64,000 nt of DNA from Streptomyces sp. DG2A-72 (lineage in GTDB: Bacteria > Actinomycetota > Actinomycetes > Streptomycetales > Streptomycetaceae), in NCBI RefSeq assembly GCF_030499575.1, contig NZ_JASTLC010000001.1:6968001-7032000 (forward strand). Reading direction: 5' to 3'. The notes beneath the pieces are model-generated. The model was not told the DNA's origin. It saw only the letters and a program-made list of their open reading frames with translations, and made no database searches. The translations under genes and the position numbers were made by a program. Below are positions 16,949 through 26,103 of the stretch, piece after piece; the first letter of the stretch is position 1; each line of letters begins with the position of its first letter.

Positions 16949-17027
16949 CCATGCACCTTTCTCTGCCTGCCACGATCTGGGGCTCCGTCCGCCGCGGCCA
17001 AGCAGCGGTTGGCGGTCGTCGCCCGGC

Positions 17028-18713
17028 TCAGGCGTCGATGATGACGGGGATGATGAGGGGCTTGCGGCGGTAGGTCCGGAACGCCCAGGAGGCCACCGCG
17101 CGGGCGATGAGCTGTTCCAGCTGGTGCGCGTCTCCCACTCCTTCCTGGGCCGCGGTCGCCAGAGTCTTCTCGATGACCGGGATGACGGGCTCGAAGGTGG
17201 TGTCGTCGTGGACGAAGCCGCGGGCCAGGAAGTCGGGAGTCTCGGCCAGGGCGCCCGTGTCGGCGTCCACGATCGCCACGACGGTGACCACGCCTTCTTC
17301 CGCGAGGGTGAGGCGGTCCTTGAGGGACGCCTCGGTGGCGCCGCCGACCTCCATGCCGTCCACGTAGACGTTGCCCGCGGGCACCTTGCCGGTGATCTTG
17401 GCGCGGCCGTCGACGAGGTCGACGACGACGCCGTCCTCGGCGATGACCACCCGGTCGGGATCGACCCCCGTACGGATGGCGAGGTCGCCGTTGGCCCGCA
17501 GGTGGCGCCACTCGCCGTGGACGGGCATGACATTGCGGGGTTTGACGATGTTGTAGCAGTAGACGAGTTCACCGGCGCTGGCGTGTCCGGAGACGTGCAC
17601 CTTGGCGTTGCCCTTGTGGACGACGTGGGCACCCCACCGGGTCAGGCCGTTGATCACCCGGTAGATGGCGTTCTCGTTGCCGGGAATGAGGGAGCTGGCG
17701 AGCAGGACGGTGTCGCCCTTGCCGATGCGGATCACGTGGTCGCGGTTGGCCATCCGGGACAGAGCCGCCATCGGCTCGCCCTGGGAACCGGTACAGACCA
17801 GGGTGATCTTGTGGTCCGCCAGCTTCTCCATTTCCTTGGTGCTCACGACCAGGCCCGAGGGCACCTTCAGGTACCCGAGTTCCCGGGCGATGCCCATGTT
17901 GCGGACCATGGAGCGGCCCACGAAGGCGACCTTGCGGCCGTGCTGGTGCGCGGCGTCCAGGACCTGCTGGATGCGGTGCACATGGCTGGCGAAGCTGGAG
18001 ACGATCACCCGGCGCGGGGCGGTTCGCATCACCTGCTCGATCGCGGGGTTCAGCTCGCGCTCGGAGGTGGTGAAGCCGGGTACTTCGGCGTTGGTGGAGT
18101 CGGTGAGGAAGAGGTCGACGCCCTCCTCGCCGAGGCGGGCGAAGGCTCGTAGGTCGGTGATGCGGTCGTCGAGGGGGAACTGGTCCATCTTGAAGTCGCC
18201 GGTGTGCAGCACCATTCCGGCGCCGGTGCGGATCGCGACCGCGAGGCCGTCCGGGATGGAGTGGTTGACCGCGATGAACTCGCAGTCGAAGGGGCCGAAG
18301 GTGCGCCGGTCGCCCTCACGTACCCGCACCGTGCGTGGCCGGATGCCGTGCTCCTTGAGCTTGGCCTCCAGGAACGCCAGCGTCAGCTTCGAGCCCACGA
18401 CGGGGATGTCGGAGCGCTCGCGCAGCAGGTACGGCACGCCGCCGATGTGGTCCTCGTGGCCGTGGGTGAGCACTACGGCCACGATGTCGTCCAGGCGGTC
18501 CCGGATCGAGGTGAAGTCCGGCAGGATCACGTCCACGCCGGGCTGGGTCTCTTCGGGGAACAGGACGCCGCAGTCGACGATGAGGAGTTTGCCGGCGTGC
18601 TCGAAGACGGTCATGTTGCGGCCGATCTCACCCAGGCCGCCCAGGGCGACGACCCGTAGCCCTCCCTTGGGCAGGGGAGGGGCGGCTTTCAGTTCTGGAT
18701 GCGGATGACTCAT
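17028..18713 (-). CDS. rnj: Ribonuclease J
   Basis: A 561-residue metallo-beta-lactamase/beta-CASP ribonuclease with 5'-exonuclease and endonuclease activity in RNA maturation and decay. Seen: the metal motif HGHEDHIGG (H84, H86, D88, H89), the beta-CASP segment VIVSSFASHVHRIQQVLD, HVSGHASAGE and the C-terminal YRRKPLIIPVIIDA. Length and motif order match full-length RNase J. In streptomycetes rnj is usually elsewhere near dapA, so this could be a second copy (known context, not checked here). Confidence 0.93.
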   Translation of the reverse strand: MSHPHPELKAAPPLPKGGLRVVALGGLGEIGRNMTVFEHAGKLLIVDCGVLFPEETQPGVDVILPDFTSIRDRLDDIVAVVLTHGHEDHIGGVPYLLRERSDIPVVGSKLTLAFLEAKLKEHGIRPRTVRVREGDRRTFGPFDCEFIAVNHSIPDGLAVAIRTGAGMVLHTGDFKMDQFPLDDRITDLRAFARLGEEGVDLFLTDSTNAEVPGFTTSERELNPAIEQVMRTAPRRVIVSSFASHVHRIQQVLDAAHQHGRKVAFVGRSMVRNMGIARELGYLKVPSGLVVSTKEMEKLADHKITLVCTGSQGEPMAALSRMANRDHVIRIGKGDTVLLASSLIPGNENAIYRVINGLTRWGAHVVHKGNAKVHVSGHASAGELVYCYNIVKPRNVMPVHGEWRHLRANGDLAIRTGVDPDRVVIAEDGVVVDLVDGRAKITGKVPAGNVYVDGMEVGGATEASLKDRLTLAEEGVVTVVAIVDADTGALAETPDFLARGFVHDDTTFEPVIPVIEKTLATAAQEGVGDAHQLEQLIARAVASWAFRTYRRKPLIIPVIIDA

Positions 18714-18815
18714 ACTCTGACGTTACCGGAGAGTCTGTCGAGGTGATCCACTGGCTGCCCAACCAGCCGGTTCAACACGGCGAGGCCGAGGAGTTCAGCC
18801 TTCGGAACGGGGCCG

Positions 18816-19457
18816 CTACGGCAGCGGACGGGACAGCGCGCCGTGGAGGTGGTAGCGGTTGCCGTGGGTGAGCCGTACGCCGGGTGTGCTGGAGAAGATG
18901 TCGTGTCCCTTGTCGTGATCGCCCGCCTCGGCCGCCTCCTGGTGGGCCTCGGCGCTGGTCCATTCCGTGTAGAGGAGCACCCGGGTTCCGTCGGTACTCA
19001 GCAGGAAGTGCGCCGAGATCGCTCCCGGGTGCCCGCCCTCCTCGGGTTGGGCCGCGATGACGGCGTCGGTGAAGTACCACTGCCGCTCGGGTCCGTCCAC
19101 ATCGAAGGCTGCGGTGATCAGGCAGCCGGGGGTGCGGGTCTCGCCCTCCTCGGCCAGGCTGCGGTACAGCCGGTAGCCGGGCGGTCCGGCGAGCGGGGTC
19201 ACCGGGCCGTTGCCTCGCAGGTACGCGTCGTGTGCCGCGTCGCTGTCCCATTGGGCACAGGTCAGCAACGTCTCGCCGTCCATGCTCAGAAACCAGGTGA
19301 TGGCGGCAAGTCCGCCGGCCCAGGGGCCGCGGTCGAACTCGTGGGCATCGGCGTCAGCCGTCCGTCGCTGGTGGTCGGGACTGTTGGTGTGGCGGGTGCC
19401 GATGACGATGAGGGGCACATCAGATCGTGCGATACGAGGGAAGGCAGGGCTGATCAC
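18816..19457 (-). CDS. Antibiotic biosynthesis monooxygenase-domain protein
   Basis: A 213-residue protein with two ABM-like ferredoxin-fold halves. The patterns AAITWFLSMDGETLLTCAQWDS and ISAHFLLSTDGTRVLLYTEWTS each resemble the strand around the ABM active site. The GTG start at 19,457 has GGAGG seven bases upstream; a longer ATG frame begins in the next region and is not preferred. Function in cofactor-free oxidation, or simply a stress dimer, cannot be decided. Confidence 0.72.
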   Translation of the reverse strand: MISPAFPRIARSDVPLIVIGTRHTNSPDHQRRTADADAHEFDRGPWAGGLAAITWFLSMDGETLLTCAQWDSDAAHDAYLRGNGPVTPLAGPPGYRLYRSLAEEGETRTPGCLITAAFDVDGPERQWYFTDAVIAAQPEEGGHPGAISAHFLLSTDGTRVLLYTEWTSAEAHQEAAEAGDHDKGHDIFSSTPGVRLTHGNRYHLHGALSRPLP

Positions 19458-19671
19458 GTGTGCTCCTCCACATGCCGGGACGTGTGCTGCGCCGATTGTG
19501 GCTGCGTGCCGGGCCGGTCCCGCAACTGCTTTACGGAGATGCCCCTTGGCCCGCTCCACGCCGTCACGCAGATGCGCCGGCTGGACCCGGGAGGAGCCGG
19601 GCTGGTGCTGCTGCCGTGAGCCAGGATGCCGCTCACCGCGTCGAGGCCGAGCTTGAGTTGGGAGTCCTTTC

Positions 19672-19878
19672 ATGGCCGATGACGTCACCCGTTTGGAAAC
19701 CGCCGACCATCTGTCCGCTCTCTTCGCCAACGGCGGAGTGAGCAGGAGCGATCTGCTCATCGCGGCGGCCGGCGCCCGCCCCGAGGTCGGGGGTGTGCTC
19801 GCGCAGCTGCCCGACCGCCGCTACACGGAACTGCGGCAGGTCTGGGAGGACCTCCCCGCGATCCCCGTCGGACTCTGA
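19672..19878 (+). CDS. Small DUF2795-like protein
   Basis: 68 residues with GGGAG seven bases before the ATG. The C-terminal half (ARPEVGGVLAQLPDRRYTEL) resembles DUF2795, a small helical family common in actinobacteria and of unknown function. It starts a run of small plus-strand genes up to the VOC protein. Confidence 0.6.
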   Translation: MADDVTRLETADHLSALFANGGVSRSDLLIAAAGARPEVGGVLAQLPDRRYTELRQVWEDLPAIPVGL

Positions 19879-19898
19879 GCGGCACGGAGCACAAACCC

Positions 19899-20138
19899 AT
19901 GGCTCTCTTCATGCTGCAACTGGCCCACGGCGAGGACGCCGTGATCGAGGCGGACGCCGCCGGGCGCACCGCGTCGGGCGAGATCGTGCCGGAGCGCACC
20001 GACCTGCACGGCAACTCCGAGCGGGTGCACACGTACCGGGCGGACACGGTGACGGCCGTCTTCCGGCGCGGGCCCGCCGACGGCGGCGGCTACCACTGGA
20101 TTCCACAGCCGCCCGACGGCACCTGGTGGTGCCACTGA
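19899..20138 (+). CDS. Small protein, paralogue of the next gene
   Basis: 79 residues, beginning MALFMLQLAHGEDAVIEADA. It aligns end to end with the first 50 residues of the next ORF (MGTFMVKLTDGSEMILTAG): both have an N-terminal strand pair, a central acidic stretch and an R(V/A)-(H/C)T-Y/V-(R/K)AD motif. I do not recognise the family. It follows the DUF2795-like gene by 20 bases. Confidence 0.55.
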   Translation: MALFMLQLAHGEDAVIEADAAGRTASGEIVPERTDLHGNSERVHTYRADTVTAVFRRGPADGGGYHWIPQPPDGTWWCH

Positions 20139-20215
20139 AGCGGCCGCCTGCCCGCCGGGGCAGGGGGTGCACTGCACGATCACGCGCAGTCCACGCCGAG
20201 AGGATGAGAACGCCG

Positions 20216-20386
20216 ATGGGAACGTTCATGGTGAAACTGACCGACGGCTCCGAGATGATCCTCACCGCCGGACGGGCCACTCGCACCGACGCCGGGGACG
20301 TGGCCTTCGAGAACGTGGACGCCCGCGGCAACTGGTCCCGAGCCTGCACCGTCAAGGCCGATCGCCTCGACAGCGCCCACGTATGA
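20216..20386 (+). CDS. Small protein, paralogue of the previous gene
   Basis: 56 residues, sharing the pattern of its upstream neighbour (FMVKLTDGSEMILTAGRATRTDAGDVAFENVDARGN split over two strands). The start at 20,216 is chosen over the in-frame ATG at 20,204 because GAGAGG lies twelve bases before it and the paralogue begins at the same place. Function unknown. Confidence 0.5.
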   Translation: MGTFMVKLTDGSEMILTAGRATRTDAGDVAFENVDARGNWSRACTVKADRLDSAHV

Positions 20387-20522
20387 GCAGCCTCTGACCG
20401 ACGAAATACCCTGGGGCGACGGGGCATCGGCCCTTAGGATGACGGCACGGCATCGCGTGTCGGTCACCGTTCGGGTGAGGCATGGAGGTGCCCGTGAGTT
20501 TGCCTTACGGAGGCATTCCACT

Positions 20523-20921
20523 GTGTCAGTCGAGTTGAATCACACCATCGTCCATGCCCGGGACAACCGGGAATCCGCCGAGTTCCTGGCGCACCTCCTG
20601 GACCTGGAGATCGGGGCCGAGTGGGGCCCGTTCATCCCCATCGCGCTGAGCAACGGCGTCACCCTGGACTTCGCCGCCATCCCCGCGGAATCGATCGTCA
20701 TGCAGCACTACGCCTTCCTCGTCACCGAGGAAGAGTTCGACGCCATCTTCCAGCGGATCCAGGATGCCGAGATCACGTACTGGGCCGATCCGCACGGCAA
20801 GCAGCCCGGCGAGATCAACCGCAACGACGGCGGGCGCGGTATGTACTTCATGGACCCCGCCGGACACGGCATGGAGGTCATCACCCGCCCTTACGGCAGC
20901 GGTGAGCCGACAGCCTCGTAA
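20523..20921 (+). CDS. VOC-superfamily (glyoxalase/bleomycin-resistance fold) protein
   Basis: 132 residues from the GTG at 20,523, which has GGAGG nine bases upstream; the longer ORF from 20,439 is not needed. LNHTIVHARD, MQHYAFLV and GHGMEVITRPYG give the His, His and Glu expected for a metal-binding VOC domain of the two-paired-motif type. Possible roles are isomerase, dioxygenase or drug-binding protein; the sequence does not decide. Confidence 0.85.
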   Translation: MSVELNHTIVHARDNRESAEFLAHLLDLEIGAEWGPFIPIALSNGVTLDFAAIPAESIVMQHYAFLVTEEEFDAIFQRIQDAEITYWADPHGKQPGEINRNDGGRGMYFMDPAGHGMEVITRPYGSGEPTAS

Positions 20922-20972
20922 GCGGAGCCGGCCGGGCGGCGCGTGCGGAGAATGCCTCCTCACGCGCCGCTG

Positions 20973-21374
20973 TCAGTTCCCTGTGCCGAGCCTGCGGCGG
21001 AGCGTGGCGGCGAAGTCCTCGGCGGCCATCAGCTGGGCGCGCAGCGTTTCGCAGCGGGCGTCGGCCACCTTGCGGTAGGAGTCGAGGCGCTCGCGCAGCC
21101 GCTCCTTCTCCTCGCCCGCCGCAGGGTCGTCGGTGTCGGCGATGCGGTCGGTGATCTCCAGCAGGTCCCGCATCTCCTCCAGCGAGAAGTCCAGCGGCTT
21201 CATGCGGCGGATGACCATCAGGCGCTCGACGTCGGCCTCGGTGTAGAGGCGGAAGCCGCCCTTGCTGCGGGCGGACGGGATGACGAGGCCGACTTCCTCG
21301 TAGTGGCGGATCGTGCGCAGCGACAAACCGGTCCGCTCGGCCACCTCGCCGATCTGCATTTGCCGCTCAGTCAT
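20973..21374 (-). CDS. MerR-family transcriptional regulator
   Basis: 133 residues from the ATG at 21,374 (a GTG two codons earlier is possible). The N-terminus IGEVAERTGLSLRTIRHYEEVGLV and GGFRLYTEADVERLMVIRRM is a clear MerR winged helix, followed by a coiled-coil of basic and acidic residues. There are no Cys residues for metal sensing. It is divergent from the SulP transporter, and a perfect palindrome lies in the gap. Confidence 0.9.
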   Translation of the reverse strand: MTERQMQIGEVAERTGLSLRTIRHYEEVGLVIPSARSKGGFRLYTEADVERLMVIRRMKPLDFSLEEMRDLLEITDRIADTDDPAAGEEKERLRERLDSYRKVADARCETLRAQLMAAEDFAATLRRRLGTGN

Positions 21375-21406
21375 CGTCACGCCTTCTCCTTCTGCGTCCC
21401 GCCGCA

Positions 21407-21420
21407 TTCGAACGTTCGAA
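21407..21420. promoter_or_regulatory. Perfect 14-bp palindrome in MerR/SulP gap
   Basis: TTCGAACGTTCGAA reads the same on both strands. It lies 33 bases upstream of the merR start. It is a candidate operator for this MerR protein or another dimeric regulator. Confidence 0.5.
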
Positions 21421-21563
21421 GTGCTCCAGCATACGTGTCTGGAATCACATGATCCGAGGCCGCGTTCACCTGCATTTCACAAGCCACAGGTCGCACTCTC
21501 ACCTCACGTCAGGGTAGAGTCTTTTTCGTGAGGGCGGCCACGCTGTAAAGGCGCAGCCAGGGC

Positions 21564-21659
21564 GGCCCCCGTCAGAGCGCGGGGGCCCCGACCGGGCCCC
21601 CGGCCGGCACCCGCAGACTTCCGGGCAATGATGCCCGACCGGCAGCCACAAAGGCTGCC
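21564..21659 (+). ncRNA. Hairpin-rich leader of the SulP gene, candidate structured RNA
   Basis: Three perfect hairpins occur in a row: GGCCCCCG/CGGGGGCC (21,564-21,587, 8-nt loop), GGGCA/TGCCC with loop ATGA (21,623-21,636), and GGCAGCC/GGCTGCC with loop ACAAA (21,641-21,659). The transporter start is 122 bases downstream. An additional inverted repeat CCTCACG...CGTGAGG is at 21,502-21,533. I do not recognise a named riboswitch class. Leader regulation of the anion transporter is a hypothesis. Confidence 0.35.
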
Positions 21660-21781
21660 ACTCCCACCGGCAGGGCCCCCATCGAGGCCGGGCCGCCGGG
21701 GATTCCACCCCATGTGTGGAGTCGAGTACGACGCGCATGCATCCAGCAGGTGGATGTCTGCGCCCGAACAGAAACGGTTGC

Positions 21782-23284
21782 ATGTCTTCACTGCTGTCCG
21801 CAGGCCCCAAGCTGCGCATGTCCAAGCCCGACTGGCTCGACTCCCCGAAGGTCTTCCGCACCGAGGTACTGGCCGGCCTGGTGGTGGCGCTGGCACTGAT
21901 CCCGGAGGCCATCTCCTTCTCGATCATCGCCGGGGTCGACCCGGCGATCGGCCTGTTCGCGTCGTTCACCATGGCCGTGGTGATCTCGTTCGTCGGCGGC
22001 CGCAAGGCCATGATCTCCGCCGCGACCGGCGCGATTGCCCTGGTCATCGCGCCGCTCAACCACGACTACGGCCTGGGTTACCTGATCGCCGCGGTCATCC
22101 TCGGCGGGCTCATCCAGATCGTGCTCGGTGCGCTGGGCGTCGCCAAGCTGATGCGGTTCGTGCCGCGCAGCGTGATGGTGGGCTTCGTCAACGCCCTCGC
22201 CATCCTGATCTTCATGGCGCAGGTGCCCGAGATGCACGACGTCCCCTGGGCCGTCTACCCGCTGATCGCCGGCGGCCTCGCGCTCATGGTGCTCTTTCCG
22301 AAGATCACCAAGACCGTCCCGGCCCCCCTGGTCTCGATCGTGATCCTTACCGTCATCACGGTGGCCGCGGGCATCGCCGTCCCCAACGTCGGCGACAAGG
22401 GCGACCTGCCCTCCTCGCTGCCGGTGCCCGGTCTGCCGGACGTGCCGTTCACGCTGGACACGCTGACCACCATCGCCCCGTACGCGTTGGCCTTCGCGCT
22501 GGTCGGGCTGATGGAGTCGCTGATGACGGCCAAGCTGGTCGACGACATCACCGACACCCACTCCAACAAGACCCGTGAGTCCATCGGCCAGGGCATCGCC
22601 AACATCGTCACCGGCTTCTTCGGCGGCATGGGCGGCTGCGCCATGATCGGCCAGACGATGATCAACGTGAAGACGTCCGGCGCCCGCACCCGCCTGTCGA
22701 CCTTCCTGGCCGGGTCCTTCCTGATGGTGCTGTGCATCGCCTTCGGCCCCGTCGTCTCCGACATCCCGATGGCCGCACTGGTCGCCGTCATGATCCTGGT
22801 GTCGGTCGCCACCTTCGACTGGCACTCCATCCAGCCCAAGACGCTCAAGCGGATGCCGCTGGGCGAGACCACCGTCATGGTCGTCACCGTCGCCGCCGTG
22901 GTCGCCACCCACAACCTCGCCATCGGTGTCGTCCTCGGCTCCATCACCGCCATGGTGATCTTCGCCAAGCGCGTCGCCCACCTCGCCAACGTCTCCGGCG
23001 TCGTCGATCCCGACGGCAACCAGGTCGTCTACGCCGTCACCGGCGAGCTGTTCTTCGCCTCCTCCAACGACCTCGTCTACCAGTTCAACTACAAGGACGA
23101 CCCGGACGACGTCGTCATAGACCTCACCGACGCCCACATCTGGGACGCCTCGTCTGTGGCCGCCCTGGACGCCATCGAGACCAAGTACAAGCAGCGCGGC
23201 AAGAAGGTCACCATCATCGGCCTGAACGAGCCCAGCGCGAACATGCACGAACGCCTCGCCGGGCAGCTCACCGCAGGCCACTGA
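21782..23284 (+). CDS. SulP-family anion transporter with STAS domain
   Basis: 500 residues. The N-terminal membrane part has the SulP features LVVALALIPEAISFSIIAGVDP and IANIVTGFFGGMGGCAMIGQTMINV. A cytoplasmic STAS domain follows at the C-terminus (VIDLTDAHIWDASSVAALDAIETKYKQ split over motif parts). Family substrates are sulfate, bicarbonate or dicarboxylates. The start at 21,782 (MSSLLSAGP) is chosen; a downstream ATG at 21,818 is possible. It is divergent from MerR and ends at a strong terminator. Confidence 0.92.
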   Translation: MSSLLSAGPKLRMSKPDWLDSPKVFRTEVLAGLVVALALIPEAISFSIIAGVDPAIGLFASFTMAVVISFVGGRKAMISAATGAIALVIAPLNHDYGLGYLIAAVILGGLIQIVLGALGVAKLMRFVPRSVMVGFVNALAILIFMAQVPEMHDVPWAVYPLIAGGLALMVLFPKITKTVPAPLVSIVILTVITVAAGIAVPNVGDKGDLPSSLPVPGLPDVPFTLDTLTTIAPYALAFALVGLMESLMTAKLVDDITDTHSNKTRESIGQGIANIVTGFFGGMGGCAMIGQTMINVKTSGARTRLSTFLAGSFLMVLCIAFGPVVSDIPMAALVAVMILVSVATFDWHSIQPKTLKRMPLGETTVMVVTVAAVVATHNLAIGVVLGSITAMVIFAKRVAHLANVSGVVDPDGNQVVYAVTGELFFASSNDLVYQFNYKDDPDDVVIDLTDAHIWDASSVAALDAIETKYKQRGKKVTIIGLNEPSANMHERLAGQLTAGH

Positions 23285-23288
23285 CGTC

Positions 23289-23331
23289 GGCTGCCTCTTT
23301 CCCGCGGGAACCGCGAGGGAAAGAGGCAGCC
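23289..23331 (+). terminator. Strong intrinsic-type hairpin after SulP
   Basis: A perfect 15-bp stem (GGCTGCCTCTTTCCC and its complement) with a 13-base loop begins five bases after the SulP stop codon. Confidence 0.85.
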
Positions 23332-23435
23332 TTCTGCGCGCGGGCCGGGTCCGGGACAATGCCCTGACGATCCCGGAATCCGGTTCGCGTCATCTGCCCC
23401 TCTCGGGACGACGGGGCAGCCGGGAGGAGGAACAC

Positions 23436-24728
23436 TGAGCCGCGTCGCCAAGCCCTTCCGTTGCGAAGCCGATCCCACCGCGCCTGCCGGGCCTGCGTCC
23501 GGGGGCGTTTCCATGGCTGGCGCATCGTCGGCTACAGCGCCCTGGCCATGGCGATGACCGCCCCAGGGACAGACCACCGGTGTCTCGGTCTTCATCGACG
23601 TCTTCATCGACCCGCTCATCACGGACCTCGGCATCAGCCGACCCAGGTCTCCACCACCTACCTGGCCGGAACACTCGTCGGCGCCTGCGCGATGCCGCTG
23701 GTCGGCCGCGCCATCGACCGCTACGGCCCCAGACGGGTGATCGCCGCCGTCGGAGCCGCCTTCGGCGCGATCCTGATCTCCCTGTCCTTCGTCACCGGAA
23801 TCGTCGGTCTGACCGCCGGGTTCGTCGGCGTCCGCATGGCCGGACAGGGGGCGCTGTCCCTGGTGGCGACCACGACGGTCGCGTACTGGTTCGACAAGCG
23901 ACGCGGCCTGGCTCTCGGCATCACCAGCGCGGTGGGCACGGCCGGCATCTCACTCGCCCCACTCCTCGTCGAACGCCTGGTCTCCGCGTACGGCTGGCGC
24001 CAGTCGTGGGCCATCGAAGGCGTCGCCGTCTGGCTGATCGTCATCCCCTCGCACTCTTCGGCATCCGCAACAAGCCCGCCGACCTCGGCCGGCACGTCGA
24101 CGGCGTCGCCCCGCTCACCAGCACTGCCATCGACGCCCCGCTGACCGGCTGGCCCCTGCGCCGGGCCCTGCGCACCGGCGCGTTCTGGGCCGTCGCCGCC
24201 TGCCTGGCCGCCAGCAGCATGCTCACCACGGGGCTGAACTTCCACCGGATCGCCCTGCTCGGCGAGCGCGGCCTCACCCCCGACGAAGCCGCGGCCAACT
24301 TCCTGCCCCAGACCGCAGCCGCCCTGCTCGCCACCCTCGCCGCCGGCGCCCTCATCGACCACGTCTCACCCAAGGGCGTACTCATCGGCGCGATGGCGAT
24401 CCTCACCTGCGCGGTCCTCTCCACCCGCCTCGTCGAACCCGGCTGGACCGCCATCGGCTACGGCCTCCTACTCGGCGCCTCCAACGGACTGCTCCGCGCC
24501 GTCGAATCCGCCACCTACCCCCGCTACTTCGGCACCGCCCACCTCGGCGCCATCCGCGGTACTGCCCACACCATCACCATCGGCGCGAGCGCCTTCGGCC
24601 CGCTGGTCATCTCCTTCGGCCACGACCTCACCGGCCACTACGGCACCGCCCTCATCGCCCTGGCCGCCATCCCGCTGGCCGCGGTCCTCGCCGTCGTCCT
24701 CTCCCGCAAACCAACTGCCAGCGGCTGA
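23436..24728 (+). pseudogene. MFS transporter with multiple frameshifts
   Basis: Segments of a 12-helix major facilitator protein are spread over frames: HGWRIVGYSALAMAM, then VSVFIDVFIDPLITDLGISR, then VSTTYLAGTLVGACAMPLVGRAIDRYGPRR, then ALFGIRNKPADLGRHVDG to the end. At least four shifts are needed (before about 23,505, near 23,567, 23,640 and 24,050), one pair compensating. A ribosome-binding site (GGGAGGAGG) precedes CTGAGC at the expected start, as if the start codon were also mutated. It resembles oxalate/formate-antiporter-like MFS proteins. Its 3' end is tandemly duplicated. Confidence 0.8.
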
Positions 24729-25204
24729 CCGCTACTTCTGTGAGCGTTGCCCGGGCTCTTCGGATGGCATGTCGAGCGCGGTGACGCAGCGCCGCAGCGG
24801 GTCGAGCAGCTGCCGACGTTGCGCCATCCGCGGGAGCGCCCACACGATCACCATCACCGTCGGCGCCTTCGGCCCGCTGGTCGTCTCCTTCGGCCACGAC
24901 CTCACCGGCCACTACGGCACCGCCCTCATCGCCCTGGCCGCCATCCCGCTGGCCGCGGTCCTCGCCGTCGTCCTCTCCCGCAAACCAACTGCCAGCGGCT
25001 GACCGCTACTTCTGTGAGCGTTGCCCGGGCTCTTCGGACGGCATGTCGAGCGCGGTGACGCAGCGCCGCAGCGGGTCGAGCAGCTGCCGACGTTGCGCCA
25101 TCCGCGGGAGCGCCCACACGATCACCATCACCGTCGGCGCCTTCGGCCCGCTGGCCATCTCCTTCGGCCACGACCTCACCGGCCACTACGGCACCGCCCT
25201 CATC
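24567..25204 (+). repeat. 274-bp tandem duplication of the MFS 3' end
   Basis: The block beginning CACAC(C/G)ATCACCATC starts at 24,567, 24,841 and 25,115, an exact 274-base period. Copies 1 and 2 are nearly identical, including the stop region and the following non-coding part. Copy 3 matches for about 90 bases and then continues into a different but homologous MFS C-terminus (ALPAVPTVVALAVLVARKTAG). This suggests unequal recombination between two MFS paralogues. Confidence 0.85.
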
Positions 25205-25386
25205 GCGCTCCCCGCCGTGCCGACGGTGGTGGCCCTCGCCGTGCTCGTCGCCCGCAAAACCGCAGGCCGACGGCTGACACACGCGTCGAACGAGCTGCCC
25301 CGCTGGGGCGACGGCTCGGTCACCGCCCGGCCACTGCCGCTGATCGTCGCGCCTCGCCGAACGTCACGCGTCGGTACTGTTGGCGC

Positions 25387-26103
25387 GTGACCATCGACGT
25401 GCTGATCTGCGACGAACTGCCCGTGGTGCGCGACGGGTTGGCCGGCGCGCTGACCCGTGAGCCGGACATCGACGTCGTCGCGACCACCGGAGACGGCACG
25501 GAGGCACTCGTCCTGGCCCGGCAGCACGCGCCCCATGTGCTGATCACCGACATCCGCCTGGCCCGGCGCTCGGGCCTGGAGGTCGCTGCCGAGGTGACGG
25601 GCCCGGCCTGGCCGGCGCCGCGCCCCGAGGTTCTCGTGTTCACCACACTGGCCGACGACACAACCGTGATGAAGGCGCTGGAGGCGGGAGCGTACGGCTA
25701 CCTGCTCAAGGACACCCCGGCCGAGGAGATGATCCGCGCGGTGCGCGCCCTGGCGGCGGGCGAGGCCGCGGCCAGCGGCCCGGTCACCCGGCGCCTGATC
25801 GACTGGCTCTACTGGCGCAACGCCCAGCCCGTCGCCGCGGCCCAGCAGGGCCTGCAGTCACTCACCCCGCGCGAGCGCGAGATCCTGCTGCTGGTGGCGG
25901 CCGGTCTGTCGGACGCGGACATCGCCGCCAAGCTGACGCTGCAGGAGGCGACCGTACGCTCGCACGTCTACCACCTGCGAGAGAAGCTCGCCCTGCGCGA
26001 CCGCGCCCAACTCGTCGTCTTCGCCTACCAGTCCGGGTTCACGGTGCCGACGGTCCCGGACGCCTGGTCGCCACCAGGAAGAGCGCCAGGCCGGCCAAGG
26101 TGA
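25387..26103 (+). CDS. NarL/LuxR-family response regulator
   Basis: 238 residues from a GTG. The receiver has D9 near the N-terminus, phosphoacceptor D55 (LITDIRLARRSG) and K108 (YLLKDT). The C-terminal HTH LTPREREILLLVAAGLSDADIAAKL is a classic LuxR domain. No histidine kinase is adjacent, so it is an orphan in this window. The last 22 codons overlap the convergent MFS gene. The start lies soon after the duplicated MFS debris. Confidence 0.9.
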   Translation: MTIDVLICDELPVVRDGLAGALTREPDIDVVATTGDGTEALVLARQHAPHVLITDIRLARRSGLEVAAEVTGPAWPAPRPEVLVFTTLADDTTVMKALEAGAYGYLLKDTPAEEMIRAVRALAAGEAAASGPVTRRLIDWLYWRNAQPVAAAQQGLQSLTPREREILLLVAAGLSDADIAAKLTLQEATVRSHVYHLREKLALRDRAQLVVFAYQSGFTVPTVPDAWSPPGRAPGRPR

